Positions 52,813 through 61,818 of a DNA stretch of 64,000 nt are shown here, piece after piece. Source of the stretch: Mucilaginibacter paludis DSM 18603 (lineage in GTDB: Bacteria; Bacteroidota; Bacteroidia; Sphingobacteriales; Sphingobacteriaceae); assembly GCF_000166195.2 (NCBI RefSeq), contig NZ_CM001403.1, positions 4,110,432 to 4,174,431 of the forward strand, given 5' to 3'. Position 1 is the stretch's first letter, and each line of letters starts with the position of its first letter. A program made the translations under genes and the position numbers. The notes beneath the pieces are model-generated. The model saw only the letters and a program-made list of their open reading frames with translations, made no database searches and was not told the origin of the DNA.

Positions 52813-53746
52813 GTAATTTTAATGCTCTGATAATCGATTCTCCAACGGCTTTTGCTACAGGTGGCGGAAAGGCATTTCCAACCTGGCGGTAGGCCGGCGT
52901 TTTTTTTCCAACAAATTTCCACGAAGAAGGGAAGCCTTGGATTAGTGCTGTCATTTTCAGTGTCAGGCGGGGGAGGCCGGTAAAATCGGCCGCAGGCGGG
53001 GCGTCAGCAAGTCCTTTTCCACAAATGCCCATTTCTGCCCACGCTTGTTTTGCTCTGGTTGGCCCCAGATCTGCACCTCCATGCTTTTTTGAGCCTCCCA
53101 CCAAAGTGGGTGCTATCCGAGCCGCTTTGTTAACCCAATTCGAAGCGTCCCATCCCAACGAGGTAATTTCTTCAAATAAAAGCTGGCCTACTGAAGGCAC
53201 AAAAAGTTGGTTTTTTTCTGGCCAGGTGAACAAATCGAAATATTCTTTTTTTAATGCAACAAGGATAGCTCTCGGCCGCAATTGCGAAACCCCATAATCA
53301 GAAGAGTTAATTAATTTCCATGTACATTGATACCCCAAACTATTTAATTCGGCAATAATCTGATTTCTGTATCCTTCAAATTTGGCTGAAAGAATTCCTT
53401 TTACGTTTTCCAGCATAACTGCCTTGGGGGAGCATTCTCTAACTAACCTTAACGCTTCGGGAAATAAGTCTCGCTCATCATCTTTACCTAATTGTTTGCC
53501 GGCTATCGAAAATGGCGGACAAGGTACTCCTCCCGCAAAAAGGTCGACGCCTTCATATTTGGTAGCAGAAAAATTTCTAACATCTTTCTCAATAACATTC
53601 CATTGTGGCTTGTTGAATCTCAAAGTTTGACAGGCAAGATTTTCGAGTTCCACTAAAGCCAGGTGCTCAAAACCGGCTTGGTCCAACCCGATGGCCTGAC
53701 CGCCGGCACCAGCGCATATCTCTATTGAAGTATATATCCTTGACAT
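52763..53746 (-). CDS. DNA (cytosine-5) methyltransferase
   Basis: The start at the ATG of MSRIYTSIEI is preferred over a TTG nine codons upstream. Motif I is EICAGAGGQAIGLDQAGF, motif IV GGVPCPPFS with the catalytic PC, motif VI MLENVKG, motif VIII GVSQLRPRAILVAL, and motif X YRQVGNAFPPPVAKAVG. The target-recognition region lies between VIII and X (about residues 185-270). It modifies host DNA to protect it from the HNH enzyme encoded downstream. The gene pair lies between 54-bp direct repeats. Confidence 0.93.
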   Translation of the reverse strand: MSRIYTSIEICAGAGGQAIGLDQAGFEHLALVELENLACQTLRFNKPQWNVIEKDVRNFSATKYEGVDLFAGGVPCPPFSIAGKQLGKDDERDLFPEALRLVRECSPKAVMLENVKGILSAKFEGYRNQIIAELNSLGYQCTWKLINSSDYGVSQLRPRAILVALKKEYFDLFTWPEKNQLFVPSVGQLLFEEITSLGWDASNWVNKAARIAPTLVGGSKKHGGADLGPTRAKQAWAEMGICGKGLADAPPAADFTGLPRLTLKMTALIQGFPSSWKFVGKKTPAYRQVGNAFPPPVAKAVGESIIRALKLHEQKSAKSTRIEIEAA

Positions 53747-53807
53747 ATAGGCAAAGATAATTTCTTTATCCAACTCTTGTTAGTTTATGACGACTAATTT
53801 TTTTAGT

Positions 53808-53861
53808 ATTCGGCTAAAGAGAAGATAGCAACCCTTGGGCGGTAGTTAAAGGGAATGACGG
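53808..53861 (+). repeat. Right 54-bp direct repeat of the R-M insertion
   Basis: This is the second copy of the serine-hydrolase 3' end, including its stop codon and 16 following bases, now without a gene in front of it. It differs from the left copy at three positions near its end. Confidence 0.92.
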
Positions 53862-53866
53862 ATAAC

Positions 53867-54460
53867 TTAAAGTTCCAGTTCCTTCAAAATATGCTCAGCA
53901 TCCGTAGCCATCTTCATGTAACGTTTAAAAACCCACCCGGCAAAAGCATAAAAAAAAGGATAAACAATAATATACCAGTACCATACCCTGATTGACTTAA
54001 AAACATCTTTGCCGCCAATGAGCATGCCCATAACAGGAAATATCACCAGCAACAGCACTGCCCCCAAAAAAAAGCTTGACTTTTGAGCGAATAACAATTG
54101 CGTTTTTCCTTTTGAGTAGGCTATTAATGATTGTTTGTAATTGTTAGCTGCAATGTTTACGGATAGCATAGTGCGAATTGCCCTGATCGATAGCACCGGC
54201 AATATCAATAAAATTAAAGCCGATATAAAGCCGCATGCAACAAGGTACCATGTGGTTAATTTTTGAAAATTGAGCACTATAAATACCAGTTCGGCAAAAC
54301 AAACCAGGTATCCTGCTGCTTCAGGTATCCATATTTTATTGATCTTGTTCCGGTAATTTAGCTGTGTCATTTTGATGATTAATGAATCGCTTATTTTTTT
54401 TTGCGTTTCCATCCTGACAGACATTTCTGCCCACAGGTGTTCCATTTCTTCCAGTTCCAT
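53867..54460 (-). CDS. Four-helix membrane protein, putative anti-sigma partner
   Basis: This is a 197-residue protein with a cytosolic N-terminal helical region of about 45 residues (MELEEMEHLWAEMSVRM) and then four membrane helices (about 47-63, 69-92, 129-149 and 158-178). It starts 4 bases after the sigma gene's stop, the usual place for an anti-sigma factor, but has neither a FecR nor a zinc-anti-sigma motif. The anti-sigma role is an inference from context. Confidence 0.6.
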   Translation of the reverse strand: MELEEMEHLWAEMSVRMETQKKISDSLIIKMTQLNYRNKINKIWIPEAAGYLVCFAELVFIVLNFQKLTTWYLVACGFISALILLILPVLSIRAIRTMLSVNIAANNYKQSLIAYSKGKTQLLFAQKSSFFLGAVLLLVIFPVMGMLIGGKDVFKSIRVWYWYIIVYPFFYAFAGWVFKRYMKMATDAEHILKELEL

Positions 54461-54464
54461 GCTG

Positions 54465-54947
54465 TTAAGTAATTTTTGATTTCAATTTCAGTTTAATTCT
54501 GCCTAAACGGGTGCCGATATTGGTTGGGGTAAACCCTGTTATATTTGCAATGTCTTCGTAGCTATTTCCATCCAGGTAAAGCAGTATAATCCCTTTTTCC
54601 ACTTCGTTCAGCGTTTTGATGTGGTTAAATAAGGCCACGCTTCGTTCATCCTCTAAAGAGCCTGCCGTATCGGTCATATTTAATAATTCCTCATCAATGG
54701 GCACCTGGCTTCCTTTTCGTTTTTCTCTATTTAAATGAACTATGGCGGTATTCAAAGCTATACGATACATCCATGTACTTATTTTAGAACCGCGTTTAAA
54801 CGAGCCGAAGGATTTCCAAACCTGGTAAACAATTTCCTGATACAAATCCTGCTCGTCTTCTTTGCTATTGGTGTATACCTTGGCTACCTTATAAATAAGG
54901 CCCTGATTTTGCTGAATAATTTCAATAAACTCTTTTTGATTTTGCAT
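54465..54947 (-). CDS. ECF sigma-70 factor
   Basis: This is a 160-residue protein. Region 2 is KEDEQDLYQEIVYQVWKSFG, then ISTWMYRIALNTAIVHLNR. Region 4 has EKGIILLYLDGNSYEDIANI and TGFTPTNIGTRLGRIKLKLK. Unlike the two PUL sigma factors in the window, it is not linked to FecR or SusC; its partner is the membrane protein encoded directly downstream. Confidence 0.92.
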   Translation of the reverse strand: MQNQKEFIEIIQQNQGLIYKVAKVYTNSKEDEQDLYQEIVYQVWKSFGSFKRGSKISTWMYRIALNTAIVHLNREKRKGSQVPIDEELLNMTDTAGSLEDERSVALFNHIKTLNEVEKGIILLYLDGNSYEDIANITGFTPTNIGTRLGRIKLKLKSKIT

Positions 54948-55131
54948 TTAAAATTAACTACGCCCAATTAGTATAAAAGATGGCCAAAAAATCACACAAA
55001 TTGTTAGATCTCAGGAAACTATTTTTGCCGATTTACTTGTTTGAACTTTTTTTGGCGTAACGATTAAAAAATGTTCGCGTTTGAAAAAAGTACAGAACGA
55101 ATGCTTAATTTTAACCGGCATTCCCTAACAG

Positions 55132-57093
55132 ATGTTTAAACATTTCAGTTGCAACCCGATCCTGATTGCCATAATAGGTTTAGTTATACTAATGGCTTCA
55201 CAAGGTCATGCGCTTGCTCAATCAAATACTATGGATTTGCTGAAACAATATCAGCATTTTAAAGGGAAGCCTGAAAATGCTGATGAGGTATCGATATGTA
55301 ACCGGTTAGCCGAGAAATTTTTCTTTTCATCAACCGATAGCGCTCTTACATTTGCGCAGGCCGCTTTAACGGGCGCTAAAAAGCTTAAGCTACAAACAGA
55401 GAGGGCGAGAGCTATGGCTAATATTGCCAAAGTAAAGTATATAGGAGGAGCTTTTTTTCAATCGCTCACCTATGCAGATTCAGCTGTAGCCTTGAGTGGG
55501 CAGATCAATTACATTCCCGGCTTAGCTGGCGCCATTAATACCCGCGGGTTGATCTACCTGGGCCAAAATCGGTTTGCCGATGCCATACCGGAGTTTCAAC
55601 AGGCCCTGGTTTATAATACCAAATTGAAAGACAGTTCCAGAATGTCTGCTAACTATTTTAACATTGGCCTTTGTAATGATGAACTCAACCGGAGGAAACA
55701 AGCGTTTGAGTATCTGCAAAAATCGCTCCACATTGCCCAGCAATGCAAAGACAACCACATGATTCAAATGGCTTTAAATCGCCTTGGCGAAGTTTATTAC
55801 CACCTTAAAAACTACCCGAAGGCATTGTCTTTTTTCAAAGCGGCTCTTAATTTTCGCAACTATCAGGATAATTGGGAAAAAACCTTTGCTTATTCGGGCA
55901 TCGCCGAAGTTCAATATGTTATGGGCGATTACCGCCAGGCGCTGGAGAATGCCAACAAAGGCTTTATAGTAGCTAAACAATTGAACGCCCCCTGGGATAC
56001 TGAGCGCGCCGTTAAGATAATGGCGCAGTGTTACGCAGCCTTAAACGATTATGAAAAAGCCTATCACTACCAGGCCATGTCTCGAGCTTACGCTGATAGC
56101 CTCACCAATGAACGTAGTGAAAAAGAGATTAACTACCTGCATTTGCGCGATAAAAACGCCGAGAACCTGAAACTCGTCAAAGAAAATGAATATAACAGGC
56201 AGGTTATAAAAAGTAATAGGGTTATTACGAGCCTGGTGGCTGCATTTGCTTTGCTGTTAGTTGGCGTATTGTTTTCGCTGAGGCGTAATATTAAGCTTAA
56301 AAACAAGCTTAACCTCGAATTGCAGGCGAGCAACCAGGCTATCGCCATGCAAAAAGCTGAAATACAAGCCCAGCAGGGTGAGCTTATAGCGCTTAATCAA
56401 ACCAAAGACCGCGTACTTGCCATTATTGGCCATGATCTGAGAAGCCCCTTTGCATCGGTGCTCCAGGCGCTTGAATTGATGGATAGTGATGAGTTGGATG
56501 AAGCCGAACAGAAAGAGGTTATGCAGAGTTTCCATCAGCAGTTGACCCTTGTTGCAGGGTTAACCAATAACCTGCTAAACTGGGCCAACAGTCAGCACTC
56601 AGGCGCTACACTCCAAACAGAAACAGTAGAGCTCACCGATGTTACAACAGAGGTATTGGCACTTTACTATTCGGTGTATACTTCAAAACAACAACGGATA
56701 TCGCATTCTTTCGATGTGAGGATGTTTGTGAGCGGTGATCAGCAACACATCAGGATCATTTTGCAAAATATTATTAGCAATGCCATCAAATTTACGCCGA
56801 GAGGAGGGGAAATAAATGTTTTTTACACAATGAAAGACGGCTTTACCGGCATTCATATCAAAGACAGTGGCAAAGGAATGCCGCCCGCGAAATTGAAACA
56901 GCTTTTTATATCATCGGGGCGTTCCATATCCGAAAAAGGTACCGACCAGGAGCTTGGTTCGGGCTTGGGCTTATTTCTTATCAAGCAGTTCGTTGAAGAA
57001 AATAAGGGTTACATAGAGGTGAAAAGCGAGCCGGATGGAGGCTCCGAATTTGTAGTGTATTTTCAATCTGTACCTAATAGCTTTGGTAATTAG
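55132..57093 (+). CDS. TPR-containing sensor histidine kinase
   Basis: This is a 653-residue protein with a signal or membrane segment at residues 8-28 and periplasmic TPRs over about residues 60-330 (AINTRGLIYLGQNRFADAIP, ALNRLGEVYYHLKNYPKALS). One membrane helix (SLVAAFALLLVGVLFSL, about 365-382) and a coiled coil (about 386-415) follow. The HisKA region has the phospho-accepting His in VLAIIGHDLRSPFASV. The ATPase has ILQNIISNAIKFTPRGG and GSGLGLFLIKQFV. No response regulator adjoins it, so it is an orphan kinase. Confidence 0.9.
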   Translation: MFKHFSCNPILIAIIGLVILMASQGHALAQSNTMDLLKQYQHFKGKPENADEVSICNRLAEKFFFSSTDSALTFAQAALTGAKKLKLQTERARAMANIAKVKYIGGAFFQSLTYADSAVALSGQINYIPGLAGAINTRGLIYLGQNRFADAIPEFQQALVYNTKLKDSSRMSANYFNIGLCNDELNRRKQAFEYLQKSLHIAQQCKDNHMIQMALNRLGEVYYHLKNYPKALSFFKAALNFRNYQDNWEKTFAYSGIAEVQYVMGDYRQALENANKGFIVAKQLNAPWDTERAVKIMAQCYAALNDYEKAYHYQAMSRAYADSLTNERSEKEINYLHLRDKNAENLKLVKENEYNRQVIKSNRVITSLVAAFALLLVGVLFSLRRNIKLKNKLNLELQASNQAIAMQKAEIQAQQGELIALNQTKDRVLAIIGHDLRSPFASVLQALELMDSDELDEAEQKEVMQSFHQQLTLVAGLTNNLLNWANSQHSGATLQTETVELTDVTTEVLALYYSVYTSKQQRISHSFDVRMFVSGDQQHIRIILQNIISNAIKFTPRGGEINVFYTMKDGFTGIHIKDSGKGMPPAKLKQLFISSGRSISEKGTDQELGSGLGLFLIKQFVEENKGYIEVKSEPDGGSEFVVYFQSVPNSFGN

Positions 57094-57121
57094 GTAATGC
57101 AATAATGATTTAGAATGATAA

Positions 57122-57147
57122 AAGGGCCGCTTATTAAAGCCGCCCTT
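57122..57147. terminator. Bidirectional terminator
   Basis: AAGGGC-c-GCTT pairs with AAGC-c-GCCCTT, with one internal mismatch, between the converging kinase and AHSA1-type genes. Confidence 0.65.
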
Positions 57148-57164
57148 ATATTAACAGGCTACTC

Positions 57165-57662
57165 TTAAAACTCTTCTGTTTGTAGCAATTCGTCCAGGTT
57201 ACCAAGGCCCATGTTAAAGCCGCCTTCAAAGCCCATTTCAACTATTTTTTGTAAATCAGCTTCGCTATCAAAGCTTATGGCCACTTCAACTTTTGCACCG
57301 GTTGTGGTTGCTATAAACTCATTTAACCAATACATGCGCGGGAAGTTGTCATCGGCATTGCCATCCTCATCACAAAAACTGCTTACCGCGCTAAAGCTTT
57401 GTCCGGGGTTTATCGTTTTAAAATCTACCCGGCAATAGGCCTTTTCGCCGTTAGGCCCAGCCATGCAGTAGAGCCATAAGCCGCCTTCAGTAAAATCCAT
57501 CAATTTGGTTTCGGTCTTCCAGGGTTTGGGCGCCCACCATTTATCTAATAAACTGCTTTCGGTCCAGGCTTTCCATACTTTTTCAACCGGGGCGTCAAAC
57601 TCACGTATAACGTGAAGTTTTTTGTTAGCCAGGTCTTTTGAGATTGCTGTGTTGTGTATCAT
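57165..57662 (-). CDS. SRPBCC/AHSA1-family protein
   Basis: This is a 165-residue protein starting MIHNTAISKD; a longer frame of 43 codons upstream looks non-coding. The AHSA1-type START fold shows as VIREFDAPVEKVWKAWTE, LLDKWWAPKPWKT and GGLWLYCMAGPNGE, then a C-terminal helix GGFNMGLGNLDELL. Such proteins bind hydrophobic ligands, and in many bacteria are encoded next to an ArsR regulator; none is seen here. A long inverted repeat lies upstream. Confidence 0.85.
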   Translation of the reverse strand: MIHNTAISKDLANKKLHVIREFDAPVEKVWKAWTESSLLDKWWAPKPWKTETKLMDFTEGGLWLYCMAGPNGEKAYCRVDFKTINPGQSFSAVSSFCDEDGNADDNFPRMYWLNEFIATTTGAKVEVAISFDSEADLQKIVEMGFEGGFNMGLGNLDELLQTEEF

Positions 57663-57842
57663 CTGGTTTGTTTTAATGTTTTTTATATGAGCTAATTGGT
57701 TTATCTCTTTGGTTGAGCTAAAATGATAATAAATTTCTTGCCAGTTTGGGGCTGCTACCATGTTTGGCAAGATCCGGATATATTTTACCATCGGCGGGCG
57801 GCAGTTTAAAGCGCCCTGTTATCACATAAAAGATCCTTCTTT

Positions 57843-57900
57843 TTATATTTGCAACCATTCGATTGCAAATATATATGCAATTGAACGGTTGCGCAAATAT
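57843..57900. promoter_or_regulatory. Long inverted repeat, candidate operator
   Basis: The left arm is GCAACCATTCGATTGCA (57851-57867) and the right arm TGCAATTGAACGGTTGC (57876-57892); they pair at 15 of 17 positions across ATATATA, and flanking ATATTT/AAATAT extends the symmetry. It sits between the divergent AHSA1-type and esterase genes and fits a dimeric or tetrameric regulator. Confidence 0.55.
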
Positions 57901-57948
57901 TTAAAAAAATAATTTGGTGATTAGTTATCTTGCCGGCAAACAATTCCA

Positions 57949-58713
57949 TTGAAAAAATTAACAATCATCCTTATCCTTAACTTAGCCTTTCAGTTGAGTT
58001 TGATAGCACAGGATAAATCCGTTTTCCGTAAAGGAGAATATCTGTCGGGTACAGATACATTACCCTATCGACTAATGTATCCGGCACATTATCATAAATA
58101 CAAAAAATACCCGCTTGTACTTTTTTTGCATGGGGCGGGCCAACGGGGGACTGATAACGAGGCGCAACTGGCAGGTGTGCCTAAAGCTCTGATTGATGTC
58201 GCCGGGCTTGCAAAATATCCGTGTTTTATTTTAGTACCCCAGTGTGCCAGAAAGGACGTATGGGTTAAATTTCCTCACTTCCCGCAGAGCTTGCAGGCAA
58301 CTCCCCAACCCACTAAAAGCGCCAGGTCAACACTTGAACTGGTTGACCGTTTAATCAAACAGAGGTTAATCGATACCAGGCGAATTTATATCACCGGCTA
58401 CTCGATGGGTGGCGAGGGAGCGTTCGATTTTTTAACCCGCCGACCGGAATTGTTTGCCGCTGCCATTCCGGTATGCTCTGTTGCGGATACGGCAAAAGCC
58501 GGGCTGATCTCCCGGATTCCAATTTGGGCGTTCCATGGCGATCAGGATGATGTTAATGACGTTAAATATTCGAGGATGATGATAGAAGCCCTGAAAAAGA
58601 ATGGAGGAACGCCTATCTATACCGAGTATCCGGGTGTTAAACATAATTCCTGGTTAAAAGCTTATGATGAGCCTGATTTGTTTGCTTGGTTGTTTAAGCA
58701 AAGGAGTAAGTAG
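57949..58713 (+). CDS. Alpha/beta-hydrolase esterase
   Basis: This is a 254-residue exported protein; the start is a TTG, chosen because it gives the signal peptide LTIILILNLAFQLSLIAQ, which the next ATG would lose. The hydrolase fold has YPLVLFLHGAGQRGTDNE (oxyanion region), the nucleophile Ser in YITGYSMGGEGAF, Asp in AFHGDQDDVND and His in GVKHNSW. It resembles the phospholipase/carboxylesterase and PHB-depolymerase-like esterases of Bacteroidota. The substrate is unknown. Confidence 0.83.
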   Translation: MKKLTIILILNLAFQLSLIAQDKSVFRKGEYLSGTDTLPYRLMYPAHYHKYKKYPLVLFLHGAGQRGTDNEAQLAGVPKALIDVAGLAKYPCFILVPQCARKDVWVKFPHFPQSLQATPQPTKSARSTLELVDRLIKQRLIDTRRIYITGYSMGGEGAFDFLTRRPELFAAAIPVCSVADTAKAGLISRIPIWAFHGDQDDVNDVKYSRMMIEALKKNGGTPIYTEYPGVKHNSWLKAYDEPDLFAWLFKQRSK

Positions 58714-58766
58714 GACGCTTTAACAGGGTAGTATGATGAATTTTTTCCGTTGTCGGTATCCTTTGT

Positions 58767-58840
58767 CCCGTTGTCGGTGTCCTCACCGACAATTATGCAG
58801 ACCCTCCGCGGTAGCCATCGGTGAGGACACCGACAACGGG
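58767..58840. repeat. Perfect 23-bp inverted repeat
   Basis: CCCGTTGTCGGTGTCCTCACCGA (58767-58789, written as its two halves CCCGTTGTCGGT and GTCCTCACCGA) is exactly complementary to 58818-58840 across a 28-base loop. A partial extra copy of the left arm (CCGTTGTCGGTATCC) lies at 58747-58761. It may be a REP-like dispersed element or an unusually long terminator after the esterase. Confidence 0.75.
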
Positions 58841-58910
58841 ATAAAAGCCGGCATCTAACCACTAATTTTTTATTCACTTTTTTACATTTGTAGTTCTGAT
58901 ACACATACCT

Positions 58911-59300
58911 GTGAAAAAAAAGTCCACTCATAAACAAACACCAAAACGGCCCCAACGCCTGTTATTAGCAAAACAATGGCTTGCCGTTTACGGGGGCAAA
59001 AATAAGGTGCGCGGATATGCCAAACACTTCAGGGTTGATTTGCTTTGCGCTATCAAAGAGCTGCGTTTGTTGGATGTGGAGGTGAGTATTGCTTATGAAA
59101 ATGGCATTAAAACCACTGTTGCGGCTATGGAAAAGAAACAGTTAAAAAGTGAAAGGCAAAAAAATGAGCAGGATGGTGAACCAGTCCATGACGATGTTTT
59201 CGCTTATATTGCAGGTTATACAAGCGGCGGCGCGCCTTATGGCTTAACCTGGGAGGAAATGGGGCAAGATGGTATCTCTTCGGATGCCCCGCCTTCCTGA
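58911..59300 (+). CDS. Hypothetical basic protein
   Basis: This is a 129-residue cytosolic protein with a GTG start and a very basic N-terminus (MKKKSTHKQTPKRPQRLLLA). It continues KQWLAVYGGKNKVRGYAKHF and then VDLLCAIKELRLLDVEVS, which looks like a helix-turn-helix-sized helical unit, and ends with an acidic Gly/Tyr-rich part (VFAYIAGYTSGGAPYGLTWE). I do not recognise the family. It precedes the cbb3 oxidase cluster but is separated from it by a regulatory palindrome. Confidence 0.6.
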   Translation: MKKKSTHKQTPKRPQRLLLAKQWLAVYGGKNKVRGYAKHFRVDLLCAIKELRLLDVEVSIAYENGIKTTVAAMEKKQLKSERQKNEQDGEPVHDDVFAYIAGYTSGGAPYGLTWEEMGQDGISSDAPPS

Positions 59301-59339
59301 TTATTGTGATCCTCATCCTATTTATCCTCAAATAAAAAA

Positions 59340-59353
59340 GTGACGCCCGTCAC
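59340..59353. promoter_or_regulatory. Crp/Fnr-type site upstream of ccoI
   Basis: GTGAC-gccc-GTCAC is a perfect palindrome of the GTGA-N6-TCAC type, 74 bases before the ccoI start. A matching site precedes ccoN/O. Confidence 0.6.
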
Positions 59354-59427
59354 CTTTTCAGCAACTATTCATCATTCTTTATTCATCCGCTAAAAAGCAA
59401 CTTTGAGTTGATAAAGCAGGATGCACA

Positions 59428-61818
59428 ATGACTGGAACCAGATTGATTGAAAAAACGGTATGTTACCACTGTGGCGACGATTGCCAAACAACGGCTTATG
59501 TTGTTGACGACAAGCACTTTTGCTGCCATGGGTGCCAAAGCGTTTTCCAGATTTTATCGGCCAATCAACTTTGCAGTTATTACAACTATAACGATCATCC
59601 CGGAGCCACCCGTACCCGTACCGATAAGCGTTTTGATTATTTAAGCGAACCTTCCATCATCAGCGAACTGGTAGATTATACCGACACGCAGATCAGCATC
59701 GTTACTTTTTATATCCCCCATATCCATTGCAGCTCTTGCCTGTGGCTGTTGGAGCAGTTAAATAAAATTAACCCGGCTGTGCATTATTGCCGGGTTGATT
59801 TTTTAAAGAAACAGCTCAATATTCGCTTTGATCATCAAAAACTGAGCCTGCAGCACCTGGTTGAGCTACTGTACGATATTGGCTATGAGCCCCTCATCAG
59901 CCTGCACGATATAATAAAAAAGCAAAACGAGGCCACTAAAGATAACCTGGTTCAGCGTATTGCTGTTGCGGGCTTTTGTTTTGGCAACGTGATGCTGTTG
60001 AGTTTCCCCGAATATTTTGGCTTGTCCATCTACGAGCAAACCTTTAAACATTTTTTTGGCTGGCTCAATATCCTGTTTGCTGTACCAGTAGCATTTTATA
60101 GCGGCCGGGAGTATTTTGTTTCGGCCTGGCAAAGTTTGCGTAACCGTGTTTTAAATATTGATTTTCCGCTGGCCCTGGGTATCGCAGTTTTGTTTTTACG
60201 AACTGTATTTGAAATTGTAAGCCATAGTGGCGCCGGCTTTGCCGATACGCTATGCGGATTAGTGTTTTTTTTATTGATAGGGAAATTTGTTCAGAAGAAA
60301 ACCTACCACCACCTTTCCTTCGAGCGCGATTACCGGTCGTTTTTTCCGGTAGCTGTTCATATTATCAGCGAAGGGCAGGAGAAGCCAATACCACTTTCTC
60401 AATTGCATACCCGCCACCGGATGATTATCCGCCATAACGAGATCATTCCTGCCGATGCGATTCTGCTTAAAGGAGAAGCCCTGATAGATTTCAGTTTTGT
60501 AACAGGGGAAGCTCTGCCGGTTACCAAAACCCTGGGAGAGATTATTTACGCGGGCGGGCGCCAAACCAGCGAAGCGATAGAAATGGAAGTGGTTAAGCCG
60601 GTATCGCAAAGTTACCTTACACAGTTGTGGAACAACGAGGCTTTTACCCGCCAGCAGGATAACCGCATGAAAACCTTTAACGAGAAGGTTAGTAAATATT
60701 TTACCGTGGTACTGTTGGTAGTAGCATTCGGCTCATTACTTTTTTGGCTCCCATCGGATATAAAAAGAGGATTTGCAGCTTTTACAGCTGTGCTTATTGT
60801 GGCCTGCCCATGTGCGCTGGCATTAAGTACGCCCTTTACCATGTCGGCGGCGTTAAGCATTTTTGATCGAAACCGCTTTTATTTGAAAAATACAGCAGTG
60901 GTGGAGCAATTAGCCAATATTGATACCATTGTATTTGATAAAACAGGAACGATTACTACGGGGGATGGCACAAGTGTTAAAATAGAAGCCATATTAAGCG
61001 AAGAAGAAAAACAACTGATTTACAGCGTATGTGTTAACTCAAATCATCCTTTGAGCCGAATGATATGCCAAAAGTTGGGAAGCATGCCCAGGCTCGAAAT
61101 AACAGGTTATATGGAGGTTCCCGGAAAGGGCATCATGGCCCGGATTGGCGCTCATCACCTCAGCATTGGCAATTCGAGATTGGTATTTGATGAGGATGAC
61201 CGGGTGGCCAATATAACCAAGGTATATGTTACTATTGATAACTTGTATGTAGGATATTTTGCTTTGGCGCACCATTATCGCGAGGGTATGGAGATGATTC
61301 CTGAATTAGGTTTACAGTACGATACCTTTTTACTTTCAGGAGATCAGGATCATGAACGGCACGAGCTAATTCGCTTTTTTAAAGATGATGCCCGTATGAA
61401 GTTCAGCAAATCTCCGCAGGAGAAACTCGATTTTATACAATCCCTGCAACAAAAAGGCGGTAAGGTAATGATGATGGGCGATGGGCTGAATGATTCGGGC
61501 GCGTTAAAGCAAAGCGATCTGGGTATAGCCGTTACCGATAATGTAAATAACTTTTCCCCTGGTAGCGATGCCATCCTGGATGGTTGCTCATTTTCTAAAT
61601 TGCCAGCTTTTTTACGGTTTTCTAAAGATACAGTACATATCATCCACTTTTCATTCCTTATATCGCTTACTTACAATTTAATCGGCTTAAGCTACGCTGT
61701 AACGGGCAATTTATCGCCCCTGGTAGCCGCCGTATTGATGCCATTAAGCACCGTAACCATTATTTCGTTCACCAGCTTAGCCACGCATATAGCGGCAAGA
61801 AAAAGAAAATTGACATGA
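59428..61818 (+). CDS. ccoI: CcoI-type copper-translocating P-type ATPase
   Basis: This is a 796-residue membrane pump. The N-terminal zinc-ribbon-like part has CYHCGDDC and FCCHGCQSVFQIL, then a heavy-metal-associated domain with HIHCSSCLWLLEQL. Membrane helices, the actuator motif FVTGEALPV and the ion-channel motif VACPCALALSTPF follow. The phosphorylation motif is VFDKTGTITT, the family-specific His-Pro is in SNHPLSR, and the hinge is MGDGLNDSGAL. It delivers copper for assembly of the CuB centre of cbb3 oxidase. Its stop overlaps the ccoS start by four bases (ATGA). Confidence 0.92.
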   Translation: MTGTRLIEKTVCYHCGDDCQTTAYVVDDKHFCCHGCQSVFQILSANQLCSYYNYNDHPGATRTRTDKRFDYLSEPSIISELVDYTDTQISIVTFYIPHIHCSSCLWLLEQLNKINPAVHYCRVDFLKKQLNIRFDHQKLSLQHLVELLYDIGYEPLISLHDIIKKQNEATKDNLVQRIAVAGFCFGNVMLLSFPEYFGLSIYEQTFKHFFGWLNILFAVPVAFYSGREYFVSAWQSLRNRVLNIDFPLALGIAVLFLRTVFEIVSHSGAGFADTLCGLVFFLLIGKFVQKKTYHHLSFERDYRSFFPVAVHIISEGQEKPIPLSQLHTRHRMIIRHNEIIPADAILLKGEALIDFSFVTGEALPVTKTLGEIIYAGGRQTSEAIEMEVVKPVSQSYLTQLWNNEAFTRQQDNRMKTFNEKVSKYFTVVLLVVAFGSLLFWLPSDIKRGFAAFTAVLIVACPCALALSTPFTMSAALSIFDRNRFYLKNTAVVEQLANIDTIVFDKTGTITTGDGTSVKIEAILSEEEKQLIYSVCVNSNHPLSRMICQKLGSMPRLEITGYMEVPGKGIMARIGAHHLSIGNSRLVFDEDDRVANITKVYVTIDNLYVGYFALAHHYREGMEMIPELGLQYDTFLLSGDQDHERHELIRFFKDDARMKFSKSPQEKLDFIQSLQQKGGKVMMMGDGLNDSGALKQSDLGIAVTDNVNNFSPGSDAILDGCSFSKLPAFLRFSKDTVHIIHFSFLISLTYNLIGLSYAVTGNLSPLVAAVLMPLSTVTIISFTSLATHIAARKRKLT

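Noticed and set aside
52159..53861. R-M segment as an insertion sequence or composite transposon
   Set aside because: There is no transposase and no terminal inverted repeats, and the 54-base duplication is far too long for a normal target-site duplication.
58767..58840. Long inverted repeat as a simple terminator of the esterase gene
   Set aside because: The stem is unusually long, the loop is 28 bases, there is no U-tract, and a third half copy is present.
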